Positions 7,019 to 14,487 are shown, counted from the stretch's first letter. The stretch: DNA of 14,487 nucleotides from an uncultured Elusimicrobiales bacterium (GCA_944322775.1 CALUQA010000114.1:1-14487), one strand, 5' to 3'. The notes: generated by a model from the letters alone, not told the origin. Translations and numbers: made by a program.

Positions 7019-7117
7019 GAATTTTTGCCCCCGCCAGAGAAAGCGCCCGCAGGTTTGATAAGTCCAGTTTGCGTAAAATTTTTTGTTCGGTGCGCCGCCG
7101 CGTAAAAGTTAGCCGTA

Positions 7118-7146
7118 AAAAACGCCGAAGCTTATTCGGCGTTTTT
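7118..7146 (-). terminator. Intrinsic terminator after the alpha/beta hydrolase gene
   Basis: A perfect 12-bp stem (AAAAACGCCGAA, 7118-7129, with TTCGGCGTTTTT, 7135-7146) with a five-base loop starts two bases past the hydrolase stop. Read leftward it ends in a run of six T. It isolates the hydrolase gene from the HAD gene. The rest of the gap (7019-7117) shows nothing else I can name. Confidence 0.88.
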
Positions 7147-7148
7147 AG

Positions 7149-8036
7149 TTACAGGTATTTTTTATAAAAGTTCATGAGGCGCTGCTTATATTCAAAGCCG
7201 CCCACCTCGGCACATTTATTGTGTTTGGCGCCCGGCACCAGCCAAATTTCTTTGGGCTCGCCGGCACGTTTAAACAACATTTTGGCCTGTGCGGCCGGCA
7301 CCAAATTATCATACCGTCCGTGAATAATAAACACGGGCCGCGGCGCAATTTTGGGGATATTATATTTGGGGCTGTAATGCTCCGGGTTGGCACCCAAATA
7401 CCGGCGCATATAATGCAGCACAATGGGGATAAGCGGAAAATAGGGCACCTTTTTGTGCACCCAAGCCCAGCGCGACACCACACGGCGGAACGAATAATAA
7501 GACGCTTCCGCCACCACGCATTTGATTTCGGGGTTTTGGGCTGCTTCGCAAATGGCCACCATTCCCCCCATGGAAATGCCGTATAAACCAATGGACGCAC
7601 ACGCCTGCGGGCGCGTAGCTTTTAAGAAAGCGATGGCCGCCTGCAAATCTTTCACTTCCAAATAACCGATAGAGCTGACCGTGCCGCCGCTTTCGCCCAA
7701 AGCGCGGAAATCAAAATACATCAGGTTATAGCCCAGGTCATGCAAGAAGTAGGTGTTTTTAAACACGTCACCGCGGTTCATGCCCCAGCCGTGCATAAGG
7801 ATAATGGTCTTGTCGGACTGGTCATTGGGGATAAACCACCCTTTAATCAAAACGCCGTCTTGGGTTTTAAAATAAATATTTTCGTAGGTCAGTTTATATT
7901 GGTCCGGCCACACGTCCAGCGCTTTGCGTTTGGACACGGGGTGCAGCACTTTTTTGGCCATGTGGGCACAGCCCCACACCGTCAAAAGAACAAGCAAAGC
8001 AACAACAGCGATGATGATTAAAAGGATATAAAGCAT
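7149..8036 (-). CDS. Membrane-anchored alpha/beta hydrolase
   Basis: 295-residue alpha/beta-fold hydrolase of the S33/BAAT-like group; substrate unknown, probably an ester or peptide. Residues 2-22 form one hydrophobic helix (LYILLIIIAVVALLVLL) without a clear cleavage site. This suggests an anchor with the catalytic domain on either the cytoplasmic or the periplasmic face; C23 follows directly, but the context is not a good lipobox. LMHGWGMNRG (80-89) is the oxyanion-hole region, S155 in GISMGG is the nucleophile, and D243 in HGRYDNLVP and H272 in GAKHNK complete the triad. An Arg/Trp/Tyr-rich lid lies at about 184-215. No Shine-Dalgarno sequence precedes the ATG. It lies 48 bases downstream of nnrD and may be reached by read-through from that operon. 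Confidence 0.88.
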   Translation of the reverse strand: MLYILLIIIAVVALLVLLTVWGCAHMAKKVLHPVSKRKALDVWPDQYKLTYENIYFKTQDGVLIKGWFIPNDQSDKTIILMHGWGMNRGDVFKNTYFLHDLGYNLMYFDFRALGESGGTVSSIGYLEVKDLQAAIAFLKATRPQACASIGLYGISMGGMVAICEAAQNPEIKCVVAEASYYSFRRVVSRWAWVHKKVPYFPLIPIVLHYMRRYLGANPEHYSPKYNIPKIAPRPVFIIHGRYDNLVPAAQAKMLFKRAGEPKEIWLVPGAKHNKCAEVGGFEYKQRLMNFYKKYL

Positions 8037-8041
8037 AGTTT

Positions 8042-8047
8042 ATTTTA
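8042..8047 (-). promoter_or_regulatory. -10-like element directly before the hydrolase gene (possible leaderless start)
   Basis: On the minus strand TAAAAT (overlapping TATAAA at 8044-8049) ends five bases before the ATG. The nearest purine-rich motif, GGGGAG, is about 20 bases upstream, too far for a normal Shine-Dalgarno sequence. The same layout occurs before the HAD gene. Confidence 0.3.
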
Positions 8048-8084
8048 TAAAATATCTCCCCAGCGCGCACGGCGGGGAACAGAT

Positions 8085-8975
8085 TTATCTTTGTAATATT
8101 TTTTTAAAAGCAAAAGGCAGTTGCTCCGTCGTGTCGGAAGCCAACACGCAACGCTCGTTTAATTTTTTTGCGGCCAAATCCCCGCACAGACCATGCAAAT
8201 AAGCCCCGCAGGCGGCGGCTTTTAACGCAGTTTTATTGTCAAAACCTTCCGCCGTACCCAGCTGTGCCCACAGCCCGGCGATAAACCCGCCCAGCACGTC
8301 CCCGCTGCCGGCTTTGGCCAAGGCAGGGCCGCCCGTCGGGTTTACATATACGGTTTTACCGTCCGTAATAACGGTATGAAAGCCCTTTAACAAACTTACG
8401 CCGCCGGTTAAAGCACTTAATTTTTTGGCATAAACTTCCCGCTGTTTTTCTTCAGCGGAAATAGGCTCTTTTAGCAAACGCTTCATTTCCCCGGGGTGCG
8501 GCGTGCAAATAAGCGGGAAATGACCGCGCAGCATGCGTCCAAAATCTTTTTGTCTGGAAAGTGCATTTAGCGCATCGGCATCAATCACGGCAGGCAGGGT
8601 ATTTTCTTTTAAAAAAGGAATAATAAAAGGCGCGTCGGCAAGGCCCGGGCCTATCAGCAGAACGGAAGGTTTAAACGTTTCAATAAAATGCTGCAGCACC
8701 GGCACAGCACGGCAGGAGATGACGCCGTCTTCTTCCGGCAAGGGCAGCGTAAGCATTTCCGGCAAGGCGGCCGCAGCGGTGCATTGGCGGCTTTTGGGCA
8801 AGGCAAGCGCAGCCAAACCCGCGCCCGTTTTAAGCACGGCCCGCGTGCACAGCACGGCGGCGCCGGCCATTTTTTCAGACCCGGCCACCACCAGCACCCG
8901 CCCGAAAGTGCCCTTATTGGCACTTTTCGGACGTTTCGGCAAAAAAGATTTTACCCGTGCCTTGGTCAGGCGCAT
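8085..8975 (-). CDS. nnrD: ADP/ATP-dependent NAD(P)H-hydrate dehydratase, stand-alone
   Basis: Repairs hydrated NADH and NADPH (NAD(P)HX) by nucleotide-dependent dehydration; cytoplasmic, ribokinase-like fold. 296 residues cover only the dehydratase (YjeF C-terminal) domain: KGTFGRVLVVAGS (21-33), a middle IDADALN and TPHPGEM, and NPTGGPALAKAGSGDVLGG with GSGD at 223-226. The NnrE epimerase domain often fused in front is absent, so epimerisation must come from another locus or be spontaneous. The start at 8975 has AGGAGGG that overlaps the glmS stop region; the eight-base spacing places it as the next gene of the operon. Confidence 0.93.
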   Translation of the reverse strand: MRLTKARVKSFLPKRPKSANKGTFGRVLVVAGSEKMAGAAVLCTRAVLKTGAGLAALALPKSRQCTAAAALPEMLTLPLPEEDGVISCRAVPVLQHFIETFKPSVLLIGPGLADAPFIIPFLKENTLPAVIDADALNALSRQKDFGRMLRGHFPLICTPHPGEMKRLLKEPISAEEKQREVYAKKLSALTGGVSLLKGFHTVITDGKTVYVNPTGGPALAKAGSGDVLGGFIAGLWAQLGTAEGFDNKTALKAAACGAYLHGLCGDLAAKKLNERCVLASDTTEQLPFAFKKILQR

Positions 8976-8983
8976 GCGCCCTC

Positions 8984-10825
8984 CTATTCTACGGTTACGC
9001 TTTTGGCCAGGTTGCGCGGTTGGTCAATATCGCGCCCCAGGCGTTTAGCCACCCAATAGGCAAAGAACTGCAAAGCAATTACGTCCAGCACCGGCTGCAA
9101 ATATTCGCTCACCTGCGGGACAATAATTTGTTTATCCGTCACGGCCGCGGCTTCTTCTTTACCATCCGGCGTGGTAACGGCAATGACAAACGCTCCGCGC
9201 GCGCGGCATTCCTGGCAGGCGGAAAGCATTTTGTCAAACAAATGGTTTTTAGGCATCAGCACAATAACCGGGGTGCCTTTGTCTATCACCGAAATCGGCC
9301 CGTGCTTAATTTCGCCCGCGGCAAACCCTTCGGCAGAAGTATAAGAAATTTCTTTCAGTTTCAGTGCACCTTCCAGCGCGATGGGGTATTCCACATTGCG
9401 CCCCAAGAAGATAAAGCGGTCTGCTTTATACACTTTTTTGGTCAGGTGGCGCACGTCATATTCTATTTTCAGCGCTTCGGCCACGGCTTTGGGCAAAGCC
9501 ATCATTTCTTTATAGAGTTTATTAAACTGGCTCTGGCTGATATTGCCCGAGGCATGCCCCAAGAATATGGCAAGTGCATACAAAGAAATAATTTGGCTGG
9601 TAAATGCCTTGGTGCTGGCCACGCTGATTTCCGGCCCGCAGTGCGTAAAGAACACGCTGCCGCAGGCACGCGTCAAACCGGAGCCCAGCACATTGCAAAT
9701 GGCCAAGCGTTTAAAACCCAACTCTTTGGCTTTTTTGACGGCGCCCAACGTGTCGGCCGTTTCGCCGGATTGGCTGACGGCAATGCACAGGGTATCTTTG
9801 GCCGGCGGAATGGTGCGGTATTTAAACTCGCTTGCCAAATCCACAGAGGCGGTCACGCCGGCAAAATTTTCCAAATAATATTTGCCGATTAACGCGGCAT
9901 GATAAGCCGTGCCGCAGGCCACCAAATACACATTTTTAATGCGGCGCAAATCTTCGGTCTTAAGGCCCAAAATGCGCATAAAATCTTCTTTGGCGGTGCG
10001 CAGGGTGTCTTCCAGCGCTTGCGGCTGGTCGTAAATTTCCTTAAGCATGAAGTGGTCGTAACCGCCTTTTTCGGCCGTCTTTTGGTCCCAGGAAATTTTG
10101 ACCGGTTTTACCTTTACTTCCTGTCCGTCCATGCCGTATACTTTGGCCGTCTTGGCCGTAAGCACCACGGTTTGGCCGTCTTCCAGAAACAACACTTTAT
10201 TGGTATATTTCAAAAAGGCGGGCACGTCGGAAGCTAAAAAGTTTTCCCCGTCGCCAAGGCCCACGGTCATGGGGCTTTGGTTTTTAACGCCGATAATTTG
10301 CTCCGGCGTTTTGGCCCACAACACGCCATAGGCAAAAGCGCCTTGCAGTTCGTCGCTGGTTTTCATGACGGCCAGGAACAAACGCTGTTGGTCGTTTTCG
10401 GCATGGACGCGTTTTAAATTTTCTTCAATTAAATGGGCAATTACTTCCGTGTCGGTTTCGCTTTTAAATTTGTGCCCCAGGGCCTGCAATTTTTCTTTTA
10501 AGGGCAAATAGTTTTCAATAATGCCGTTGTGCACCACCACAATATCGCCCGTGCAGTCGGTATGCGGGTGGGAGTTTTCTTCGCTGGGTTTGCCATGCGT
10601 GGCCCAACGCGTGTGACCAATGCCGCTGTTGCCCTGCGGGTCTGCCAGCAGGGCGGCTTTTTCCAGTTCGGCCACTTTGCCCACGGCGCGAATGCGGTTA
10701 ATTTTGCCGTTTTCCGCCACGGCGATACCGGCCGAATCATACCCGCGGTATTCTAATTTTTTAAGTCCTTCAATTAAAAACGGAACGCTGTTTTTGTTGC
10801 CTACGTAACCTATAATTCCGCACAT
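8984..10825 (-). CDS. glmS: Glutamine-fructose-6-phosphate aminotransferase (isomerizing)
   Basis: Converts fructose-6-phosphate and glutamine into glucosamine-6-phosphate and glutamate, the entry step to UDP-GlcNAc for peptidoglycan and LPS. 613 residues, the usual length. The N-terminal Ntn glutaminase domain has C2 as nucleophile after Met removal (MCGIIGYVG) and YRGYDSAGIAV. Two SIS sugar-isomerase domains follow, with ACGTAYHA, SQSGETADT at 351-359, STKAFTSQ and the late block EISYTSAEGFAAGEIKHGP. The protein ends with the conserved NLAKSVTVE. AAGGAG lies five bases before the ATG and overlaps the pdxJ stop region. Its substrate-to-product chain continues with GlmM of the same cluster. 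Confidence 0.97.
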   Translation of the reverse strand: MCGIIGYVGNKNSVPFLIEGLKKLEYRGYDSAGIAVAENGKINRIRAVGKVAELEKAALLADPQGNSGIGHTRWATHGKPSEENSHPHTDCTGDIVVVHNGIIENYLPLKEKLQALGHKFKSETDTEVIAHLIEENLKRVHAENDQQRLFLAVMKTSDELQGAFAYGVLWAKTPEQIIGVKNQSPMTVGLGDGENFLASDVPAFLKYTNKVLFLEDGQTVVLTAKTAKVYGMDGQEVKVKPVKISWDQKTAEKGGYDHFMLKEIYDQPQALEDTLRTAKEDFMRILGLKTEDLRRIKNVYLVACGTAYHAALIGKYYLENFAGVTASVDLASEFKYRTIPPAKDTLCIAVSQSGETADTLGAVKKAKELGFKRLAICNVLGSGLTRACGSVFFTHCGPEISVASTKAFTSQIISLYALAIFLGHASGNISQSQFNKLYKEMMALPKAVAEALKIEYDVRHLTKKVYKADRFIFLGRNVEYPIALEGALKLKEISYTSAEGFAAGEIKHGPISVIDKGTPVIVLMPKNHLFDKMLSACQECRARGAFVIAVTTPDGKEEAAAVTDKQIIVPQVSEYLQPVLDVIALQFFAYWVAKRLGRDIDQPRNLAKSVTVE

Positions 10826-10834
10826 AACGGCTCC

Positions 10835-11551
10835 TTACAAAAGCTCCTTCATCGCGCATACGGCATTGGGCAAGCCCGCCAGCACGGCGCGCGAAATGAT
10901 GGAAAAGCCAATATTCATGCAGCTGACCCCGCACAAATCCGCCACGGGCAGCACATTTTCGTAATCCAGGCCGTGGCCGGCATGCACTTCCAGCCCCAGC
11001 TCTTTAGCCAGCAGAGAGGCCAACGCCAAATCCCGCAGCAGTTTGGCCTGCTGTTTTTTGGTGGTGGCTTCGCTGTAATCGCGCGTGCAAAGCTCCACAA
11101 TGTCGGCGCCGCATTTGGCGGCCGCACGCACGGAGTCCGCCGTCGGGTCTATAAACAGGCTGACCAAAATGCCTTTCTTTTGCAAGGCTTCGGTCATTTG
11201 GCGAATGCGGTCAAAATTTTTGGGCGTAAATTTCAGCCCGCCCGTGGTGGTCACTTCGCCCGGCAGTTCGGGCACGATGCACACGGAAAAGGGTTTGCAC
11301 TTAAGCGCCAGCTTCTGCATTTTTTCGGAGCTGTTGCATTCCAAGTGAATTTTTTTGGGATAGGCTTTGCACAAACGGGCCAAGTCTTTTTCGTTCATAT
11401 GGCGCTCGTCATTGCGCACGTGCACCACAATATAGTCCGCCCCTACGCACAGGCAAAGCTCGGCTGCCAGCAGCGGGTCGGGAAATGTGGCCCGGCGCGC
11501 TTGGCGCAGGGTGGCCACATGGTCAATATTTACACCTAGTTTCAAAGTCAT
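10835..11551 (-). CDS. pdxJ: Pyridoxine 5'-phosphate synthase
   Basis: Condenses 1-deoxy-D-xylulose-5-phosphate with 3-amino-2-oxopropyl phosphate to pyridoxine 5'-phosphate, the last ring-forming step of DXP-dependent vitamin B6 synthesis. 238-residue TIM barrel. It starts with LGVNIDHVATLRQAR (5-19). The catalytic residues align with E. coli as H44 (VHVRNDERH), E71 (HLEC) and H193 (GHGLDYENV); EVTTTGGL is also conserved. The block usually written NIGH reads NIGF, with F216 in place of His. The start overlaps the glmM stop (ATGA) and has GGAGGAG five bases upstream, showing translational coupling. It sits between glmM and glmS, which are usually adjacent. Confidence 0.95.
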   Translation of the reverse strand: MTLKLGVNIDHVATLRQARRATFPDPLLAAELCLCVGADYIVVHVRNDERHMNEKDLARLCKAYPKKIHLECNSSEKMQKLALKCKPFSVCIVPELPGEVTTTGGLKFTPKNFDRIRQMTEALQKKGILVSLFIDPTADSVRAAAKCGADIVELCTRDYSEATTKKQQAKLLRDLALASLLAKELGLEVHAGHGLDYENVLPVADLCGVSCMNIGFSIISRAVLAGLPNAVCAMKELL

Positions 11552-12900
11552 TTTTTCTCCTCCGTTTTGGAGCGGTAAAGCGCCTCGGCTTCGTCGGCCG
11601 TTTGCGCCACCAATTTTTCGTCTGCCCCTTCCACCAAAATGCGCAGTTTGGGTTCCGTGCCGCTGTAACGCACGAACACGCGCCCTTTGCCGTTTAATTT
11701 GTCTTGCAGCTTTTTAATGCCTTCCACAAACCCGGGCAAACTTTCAAGCGGCGGTTTTTGCGTCACTTTTACGGCGCGCAATTGGCAGGGGTATTTTTCC
11801 CACTTGGCGGCAAAAGCACTAAGCGGCAGGCCGGATTTTTTGGCAAACTGCAAAAATTGCAGTGCCGACAAAATGCCGTCACCCGTGTTGGAAAAATGCG
11901 GGAAAATAATATGGCCGGACGTTTCCCCACCGACGGCCAGGCCTTCTTTTTCAAGCACTTGGGCCACATATTTGTCGCCCACCGGCGTTTGCTGCACGCT
12001 TACGCCGGCGTCTTTTAAATAATTAATGCAGCCTAAATTGGCCATCACCGTCATCACGGCTTTGTTAGCAGGCAGTTTGCCTTGCTCTTTAAGCGCCAAG
12101 GCGGAAGCGGCAATAATGTATTCGCCGTCCAGCTGGCGGCCCGTTTCGTCACTGGCGATGACGCGGTCGGCGTCGCCGTCAAAACTAAAGCCGGCATAGG
12201 CGCCTTTTTCTTTGGTTAAGGCTTGCATTTTTTCGGTATGCAAAGCACCGACGCCCTCGTTAATGACGGCACCGTCGTTCACGTCTGCCATCACCGTCAC
12301 GTCCATGCCCAAGGCTTTAAAAACGGCCGGGGCAATTTGGTACGAGGCTCCGTTTGCGCAGTCCAGCACAACTTTGGTGCCTTTCAGCAAAGCAGCGTCC
12401 ACCGTGGACATCAAAAACTTTTTATAGGCTTCCACCAGCTCCGGCGCGGCGCGGTACGTACCCGTCGGCGCGGGGATTTGGGTAGTGCTTTCTATGGCTT
12501 TTTCTATGGCGTCTTCCAACTCTTCGGGCAGTTTGGTGCCGCGATTAGAGAAAAATTTAATGCCGTTAAACTCCGGCGGGTTGTGGCTGGCCGATATGAC
12601 CACCCCACACAAAGAACCCGTTTGTTTGACGGCGTCCGCCACCGAAGGCGTGGGAGAAATGCCCATGTCCAACACGTCGGCACCCGCGGCGCGGATACCT
12701 TCTGTTAAACTTTTTAAAATAGACGGGCCCGAAAGGCGCGTGTCACGCGCGATGACAACCTGATTTTTAAGATGTTTTTTGCCGGCATAAGGCGCCATTT
12801 CTTTTAAAGCGCAATAGCCCAGCTTTTTAATAAAATCTTCCGTCAGCGGGAATTGGCCCGCCACGGCACGCACCCCGTCCGTGCCAAAATATTTGCCCAT
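11548..12900 (-). CDS. glmM: Phosphoglucosamine mutase
   Basis: Interconverts glucosamine-6-phosphate and glucosamine-1-phosphate for UDP-GlcNAc synthesis. 450 residues with the four-domain phosphohexomutase layout. It starts with KYFGTDGVRAVA (3-14); the phosphoserine loop ISASHNP has S105 as the phosphorylated residue; FDGDADR (240-246) binds Mg through three aspartates. GGETSGHIIFP is the sugar-binding loop that marks GlmM rather than other mutases, and RYSGTEP (411-417) binds phosphate. AAGGA lies six bases before the ATG at 12900. It follows ftsH, as in many bacteria where glmM lies close to ftsH, but an intrinsic terminator intervenes, so it probably has its own promoter. Confidence 0.96.
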   Translation of the reverse strand: MGKYFGTDGVRAVAGQFPLTEDFIKKLGYCALKEMAPYAGKKHLKNQVVIARDTRLSGPSILKSLTEGIRAAGADVLDMGISPTPSVADAVKQTGSLCGVVISASHNPPEFNGIKFFSNRGTKLPEELEDAIEKAIESTTQIPAPTGTYRAAPELVEAYKKFLMSTVDAALLKGTKVVLDCANGASYQIAPAVFKALGMDVTVMADVNDGAVINEGVGALHTEKMQALTKEKGAYAGFSFDGDADRVIASDETGRQLDGEYIIAASALALKEQGKLPANKAVMTVMANLGCINYLKDAGVSVQQTPVGDKYVAQVLEKEGLAVGGETSGHIIFPHFSNTGDGILSALQFLQFAKKSGLPLSAFAAKWEKYPCQLRAVKVTQKPPLESLPGFVEGIKKLQDKLNGKGRVFVRYSGTEPKLRILVEGADEKLVAQTADEAEALYRSKTEEKK

Positions 12901-12914
12901 ATGGTTTCCTTCCT

Positions 12915-12930
12915 GCGCGGCAAGCCGCGC
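12915..12930 (-). other. Very stable short hairpin in the glmM leader
   Basis: On the minus strand GCGCGG and CCGCGC pair around a CTTG tetraloop, six GC pairs in all. It ends within one base of the AAGGA-containing ribosome binding region of glmM (12907-12914). It could hinder or pace ribosome entry in transcripts that read in from ftsH. A transcript started at the candidate promoter here would contain only part of it. Confidence 0.4.
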
Positions 12931-12933
12931 GAT

Positions 12934-12962
12934 AAAATATCCGCCTAATGCGGTTACAGCAA
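12934..12962 (-). promoter_or_regulatory. Candidate promoter of the glmM-pdxJ-glmS-nnrD operon
   Basis: On the minus strand TTGCTG (12957-12962) and TATTTT (12934-12939) are separated by exactly 17 bases. The hexamers match consensus at three and four of six positions, so strength alone is modest; the position just past the ftsH terminator supports it. Predicted start is near 12927. Confidence 0.4.
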
Positions 12963-12995
12963 AAAGCCGCGCCGCGCAAAAGCGCGGCGGCGGGG
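12961..12995 (-). terminator. Intrinsic terminator after ftsH
   Basis: Directly after the ftsH stop, read leftward, an eight-pair GC stem (CGCCGCGC with GCGCGGCG, TTTT loop) extends by three more pairs past one bulged C and ends in five T (12961-12965). The T run is short, so some read-through into glmM is likely. Confidence 0.7.
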
Positions 12996-14487
12996 TTAAA
13001 ACAGTTCTGCCTGCTGCGGTTCCTTATCCGGTTTGGCCTCCGGCTTTTGTTCGGCCGGTTTGTCTGCCGGTTTACTTTCCGGTTTTGTGCCCGCAGGCGT
13101 TTGCGGGGCGGGCTCTTCCTTTTTGGGGGCCAGCCCTAAAATTTCGTCAATTTCCGCCGCGTCCACCACTTCTTTTTCAAGCAGGCGTTCCACCAGTTTG
13201 TCATACTGGGCGCGGTGCGAAGAAATAATTTCTTTCGCGCGTGCATAGGCCGTTTGCAACGTGTCGGAAATTTCCGCGTCAATGCGTCTGGCCAGTTCTT
13301 CGGAATACTGGCGGTGGCGGGATAAATCCCGTCCTAAAAACACTTCGTTTTCTTCGCCGCCAGGCAGCGCGATGGGACCAATTTTTTCGCTCATACCCAG
13401 CTCCATAATCATTTTGCGGGCATAGGCCGTGGCTTTGTTAAGGTCGTCGCTGGCTCCGGAGGTAATTTCCCCAAACACCAGTTCTTCGCTGGCGCGGCCG
13501 GCAAGCAGAATGCAAATCTTGTCCAAAATTTCGGACTTGCTGGTTAAAAATTTATCTTCCAGCGCCAATTGCAGCGTATATCCCAACGCCTGACCGCGCG
13601 GAATGATGGTGACTTTGTGCACCGGATCGGAATGGTTGGTCAAGCGCGCCACCACCGTGTGGCCCACTTCGTGTGCGGCAATGATTTTCTTTTCTTTTTC
13701 GGAAATAATGCGGCTCTTTTTTTGCGGGCCGGCAATCACGCGTTCCACGGCTTCGTCCATGTCGGCATTATCCACGGCGTCTTTGTCGGCGCGGGCAGCC
13801 AAAATGGCGGCTTCGTTAATGACGTTGGCCAAATCGGCCCCCACAAAACCGGGAGTGCCTTTAGCCACGGTGTGCAAGTCCACTTCCGGGGCCAATTTTA
13901 CTTTTTTGGCGTGTACTTTTAAAATTTCTTCGCGGCCTTTCAAATCCGGCGCCGGAACGGACACATGGCGGTCAAAACGGCCCGGGCGGATAAGCGCGGG
14001 GTCCAGCACGTCGGGGCGGTTGGTGGAGGCCATCAAAATAATGCCCTGTTTGCTTTCAAACCCGTCCAGTTCAATAAGCAGCTGGTTAAGGGTTTGTTCG
14101 CGTTCGTCATGCCCGCCGCCAATGCCGGCAAAACGACGGCGGCCGACGGCGTCCAGCTCATCAATAAAAATAATGGCGGGGGAGTTTTTCTTGGCTTGTT
14201 CAAACAAGTCGCGCACGCGCGCGGCGCCCACACCCACAAACATTTCCACAAATTCCGAAGCCGACGCGCTGAAAAACGCCACGCCTGCTTCCCCGGCTAC
14301 GGCTTTGGCCAGCAGGGTTTTGCCCGTGCCGGGCGCGCCGTACAAAAGCACGCCTTTGGGCAATTTACCGCCGAGCTTTTGGAATTTTTTGGGATTTTTC
14401 AAAAATTTAATAATGTCCTGCAGTTCTTCTTTGGCTTCTTCCACGCCGGCCACGTCTTTAAACGTAACGGTTTGTTTGGAAGGGTCC
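12996..14487 (-). CDS. ftsH: ATP-dependent zinc metalloprotease FtsH (N-terminus outside the window)
   Basis: Membrane-anchored hexameric AAA+ protease that degrades damaged membrane proteins and short-lived regulators. 496 residues are visible; the frame stays open to the right edge (DPSKQTVTFKDVAGVEEAKEE), so the N-terminal transmembrane part lies outside. A GTG at 14453 is internal and not the start. Walker A GAPGTGKT is encoded at 14316-14339 and Walker B IIFIDELDAVG at 14142-14174, followed by the second region of homology NRPDVLDPALIRPGRFDR. The zinc site is HEVGH (13659-13673, usually HEAGH), with a third ligand expected in the Asp of ASDDLNKAT. The last 44 residues form a low-complexity tail with 10 Pro and many Lys and Glu, ending AELF. 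First gene of the glmM-pdxJ-glmS-nnrD side, but separated by a terminator. Confidence 0.97.
   Translation of the reverse strand, partial: DPSKQTVTFKDVAGVEEAKEELQDIIKFLKNPKKFQKLGGKLPKGVLLYGAPGTGKTLLAKAVAGEAGVAFFSASASEFVEMFVGVGAARVRDLFEQAKKNSPAIIFIDELDAVGRRRFAGIGGGHDEREQTLNQLLIELDGFESKQGIILMASTNRPDVLDPALIRPGRFDRHVSVPAPDLKGREEILKVHAKKVKLAPEVDLHTVAKGTPGFVGADLANVINEAAILAARADKDAVDNADMDEAVERVIAGPQKKSRIISEKEKKIIAAHEVGHTVVARLTNHSDPVHKVTIIPRGQALGYTLQLALEDKFLTSKSEILDKICILLAGRASEELVFGEITSGASDDLNKATAYARKMIMELGMSEKIGPIALPGGEENEVFLGRDLSRHRQYSEELARRIDAEISDTLQTAYARAKEIISSHRAQYDKLVERLLEKEVVDAAEIDEILGLAPKKEEPAPQTPAGTKPESKPADKPAEQKPEAKPDKEPQQAELF

Noticed and set aside
8057..8078. Hairpin TCCCC/GGGGA after nnrD as a terminator
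   Set aside because: Only five pairs with a 12-base loop and no T run follows on the minus strand, so it is not convincing; nnrD may read through into the hydrolase gene.
8957..9892. Long plus-strand open frame of 311 codons
   Set aside because: It lies antisense to glmS, has no ribosome binding site, and its His/Phe/Gly-rich translation is the typical mirror of a conserved gene.
10826..10834. glmS riboswitch/ribozyme
   Set aside because: Only nine bases separate pdxJ and glmS, so no room exists for a leader ribozyme.
10973..11539. Plus-strand open frame of 188 codons
   Set aside because: Antisense to pdxJ, with a low-complexity Gln/Phe/Gly-rich product and no start signals.

Overview
The window reads as an ordinary, gene-dense chromosomal segment of a Gram-negative (diderm) bacterium with roughly balanced to slightly GC-rich composition. 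The diderm call rests on a secreted protein with a C-terminal beta-barrel-like region ending in phenylalanine. The mix of a complete three-domain NIF-type NifU, DXP-dependent vitamin B6 synthesis and this envelope would fit an anaerobic gut lineage such as Elusimicrobiota. That assignment is an impression from gene style and has low confidence. I see no mobile element, CRISPR array, rRNA or tRNA.

Left part (1-6326): nifU runs leftward off the window edge, cut inside its third domain, and is divergent from nadK-recN. nadK and recN overlap as ATGA. A small two-helix membrane protein (3408-3728) follows as its own transcription unit, with an extended -10 promoter, a strong Shine-Dalgarno sequence and a strong terminator. 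Only 21 bases separate that terminator from the next gene, a 477-residue exported protein with two tandem SH3/Sm-like repeats, an Ala/Gln linker and a C-terminal barrel-like domain. It overlaps a glycerate kinase gene (TAATG). A bidirectional terminator at 6328-6354 ends this rightward half.

Right part (6356-14487), all leftward: a phosphoglycolate-phosphatase-like HAD gene, a membrane-anchored alpha/beta hydrolase, and the tight cluster ftsH-glmM-pdxJ-glmS-nnrD. An intrinsic terminator lies directly after ftsH, with a candidate promoter for glmM overlapping its edge. From glmM onward the genes overlap or lie under 10 bases apart. GlmS and GlmM supply glucosamine-1-phosphate for peptidoglycan and LPS, PdxJ makes pyridoxine phosphate, NnrD repairs damaged NAD(P)H, and FtsH is the membrane protease.

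Nothing here is a clear new defence or mobile system. The most interesting items are the isolated small membrane protein, the repeat-plus-barrel exported protein and the odd terminator/promoter layout between them. Also notable are two genes (HAD and hydrolase) that lack a Shine-Dalgarno sequence and have a -10-like element 5-6 bases before the ATG, suggesting leaderless transcripts.
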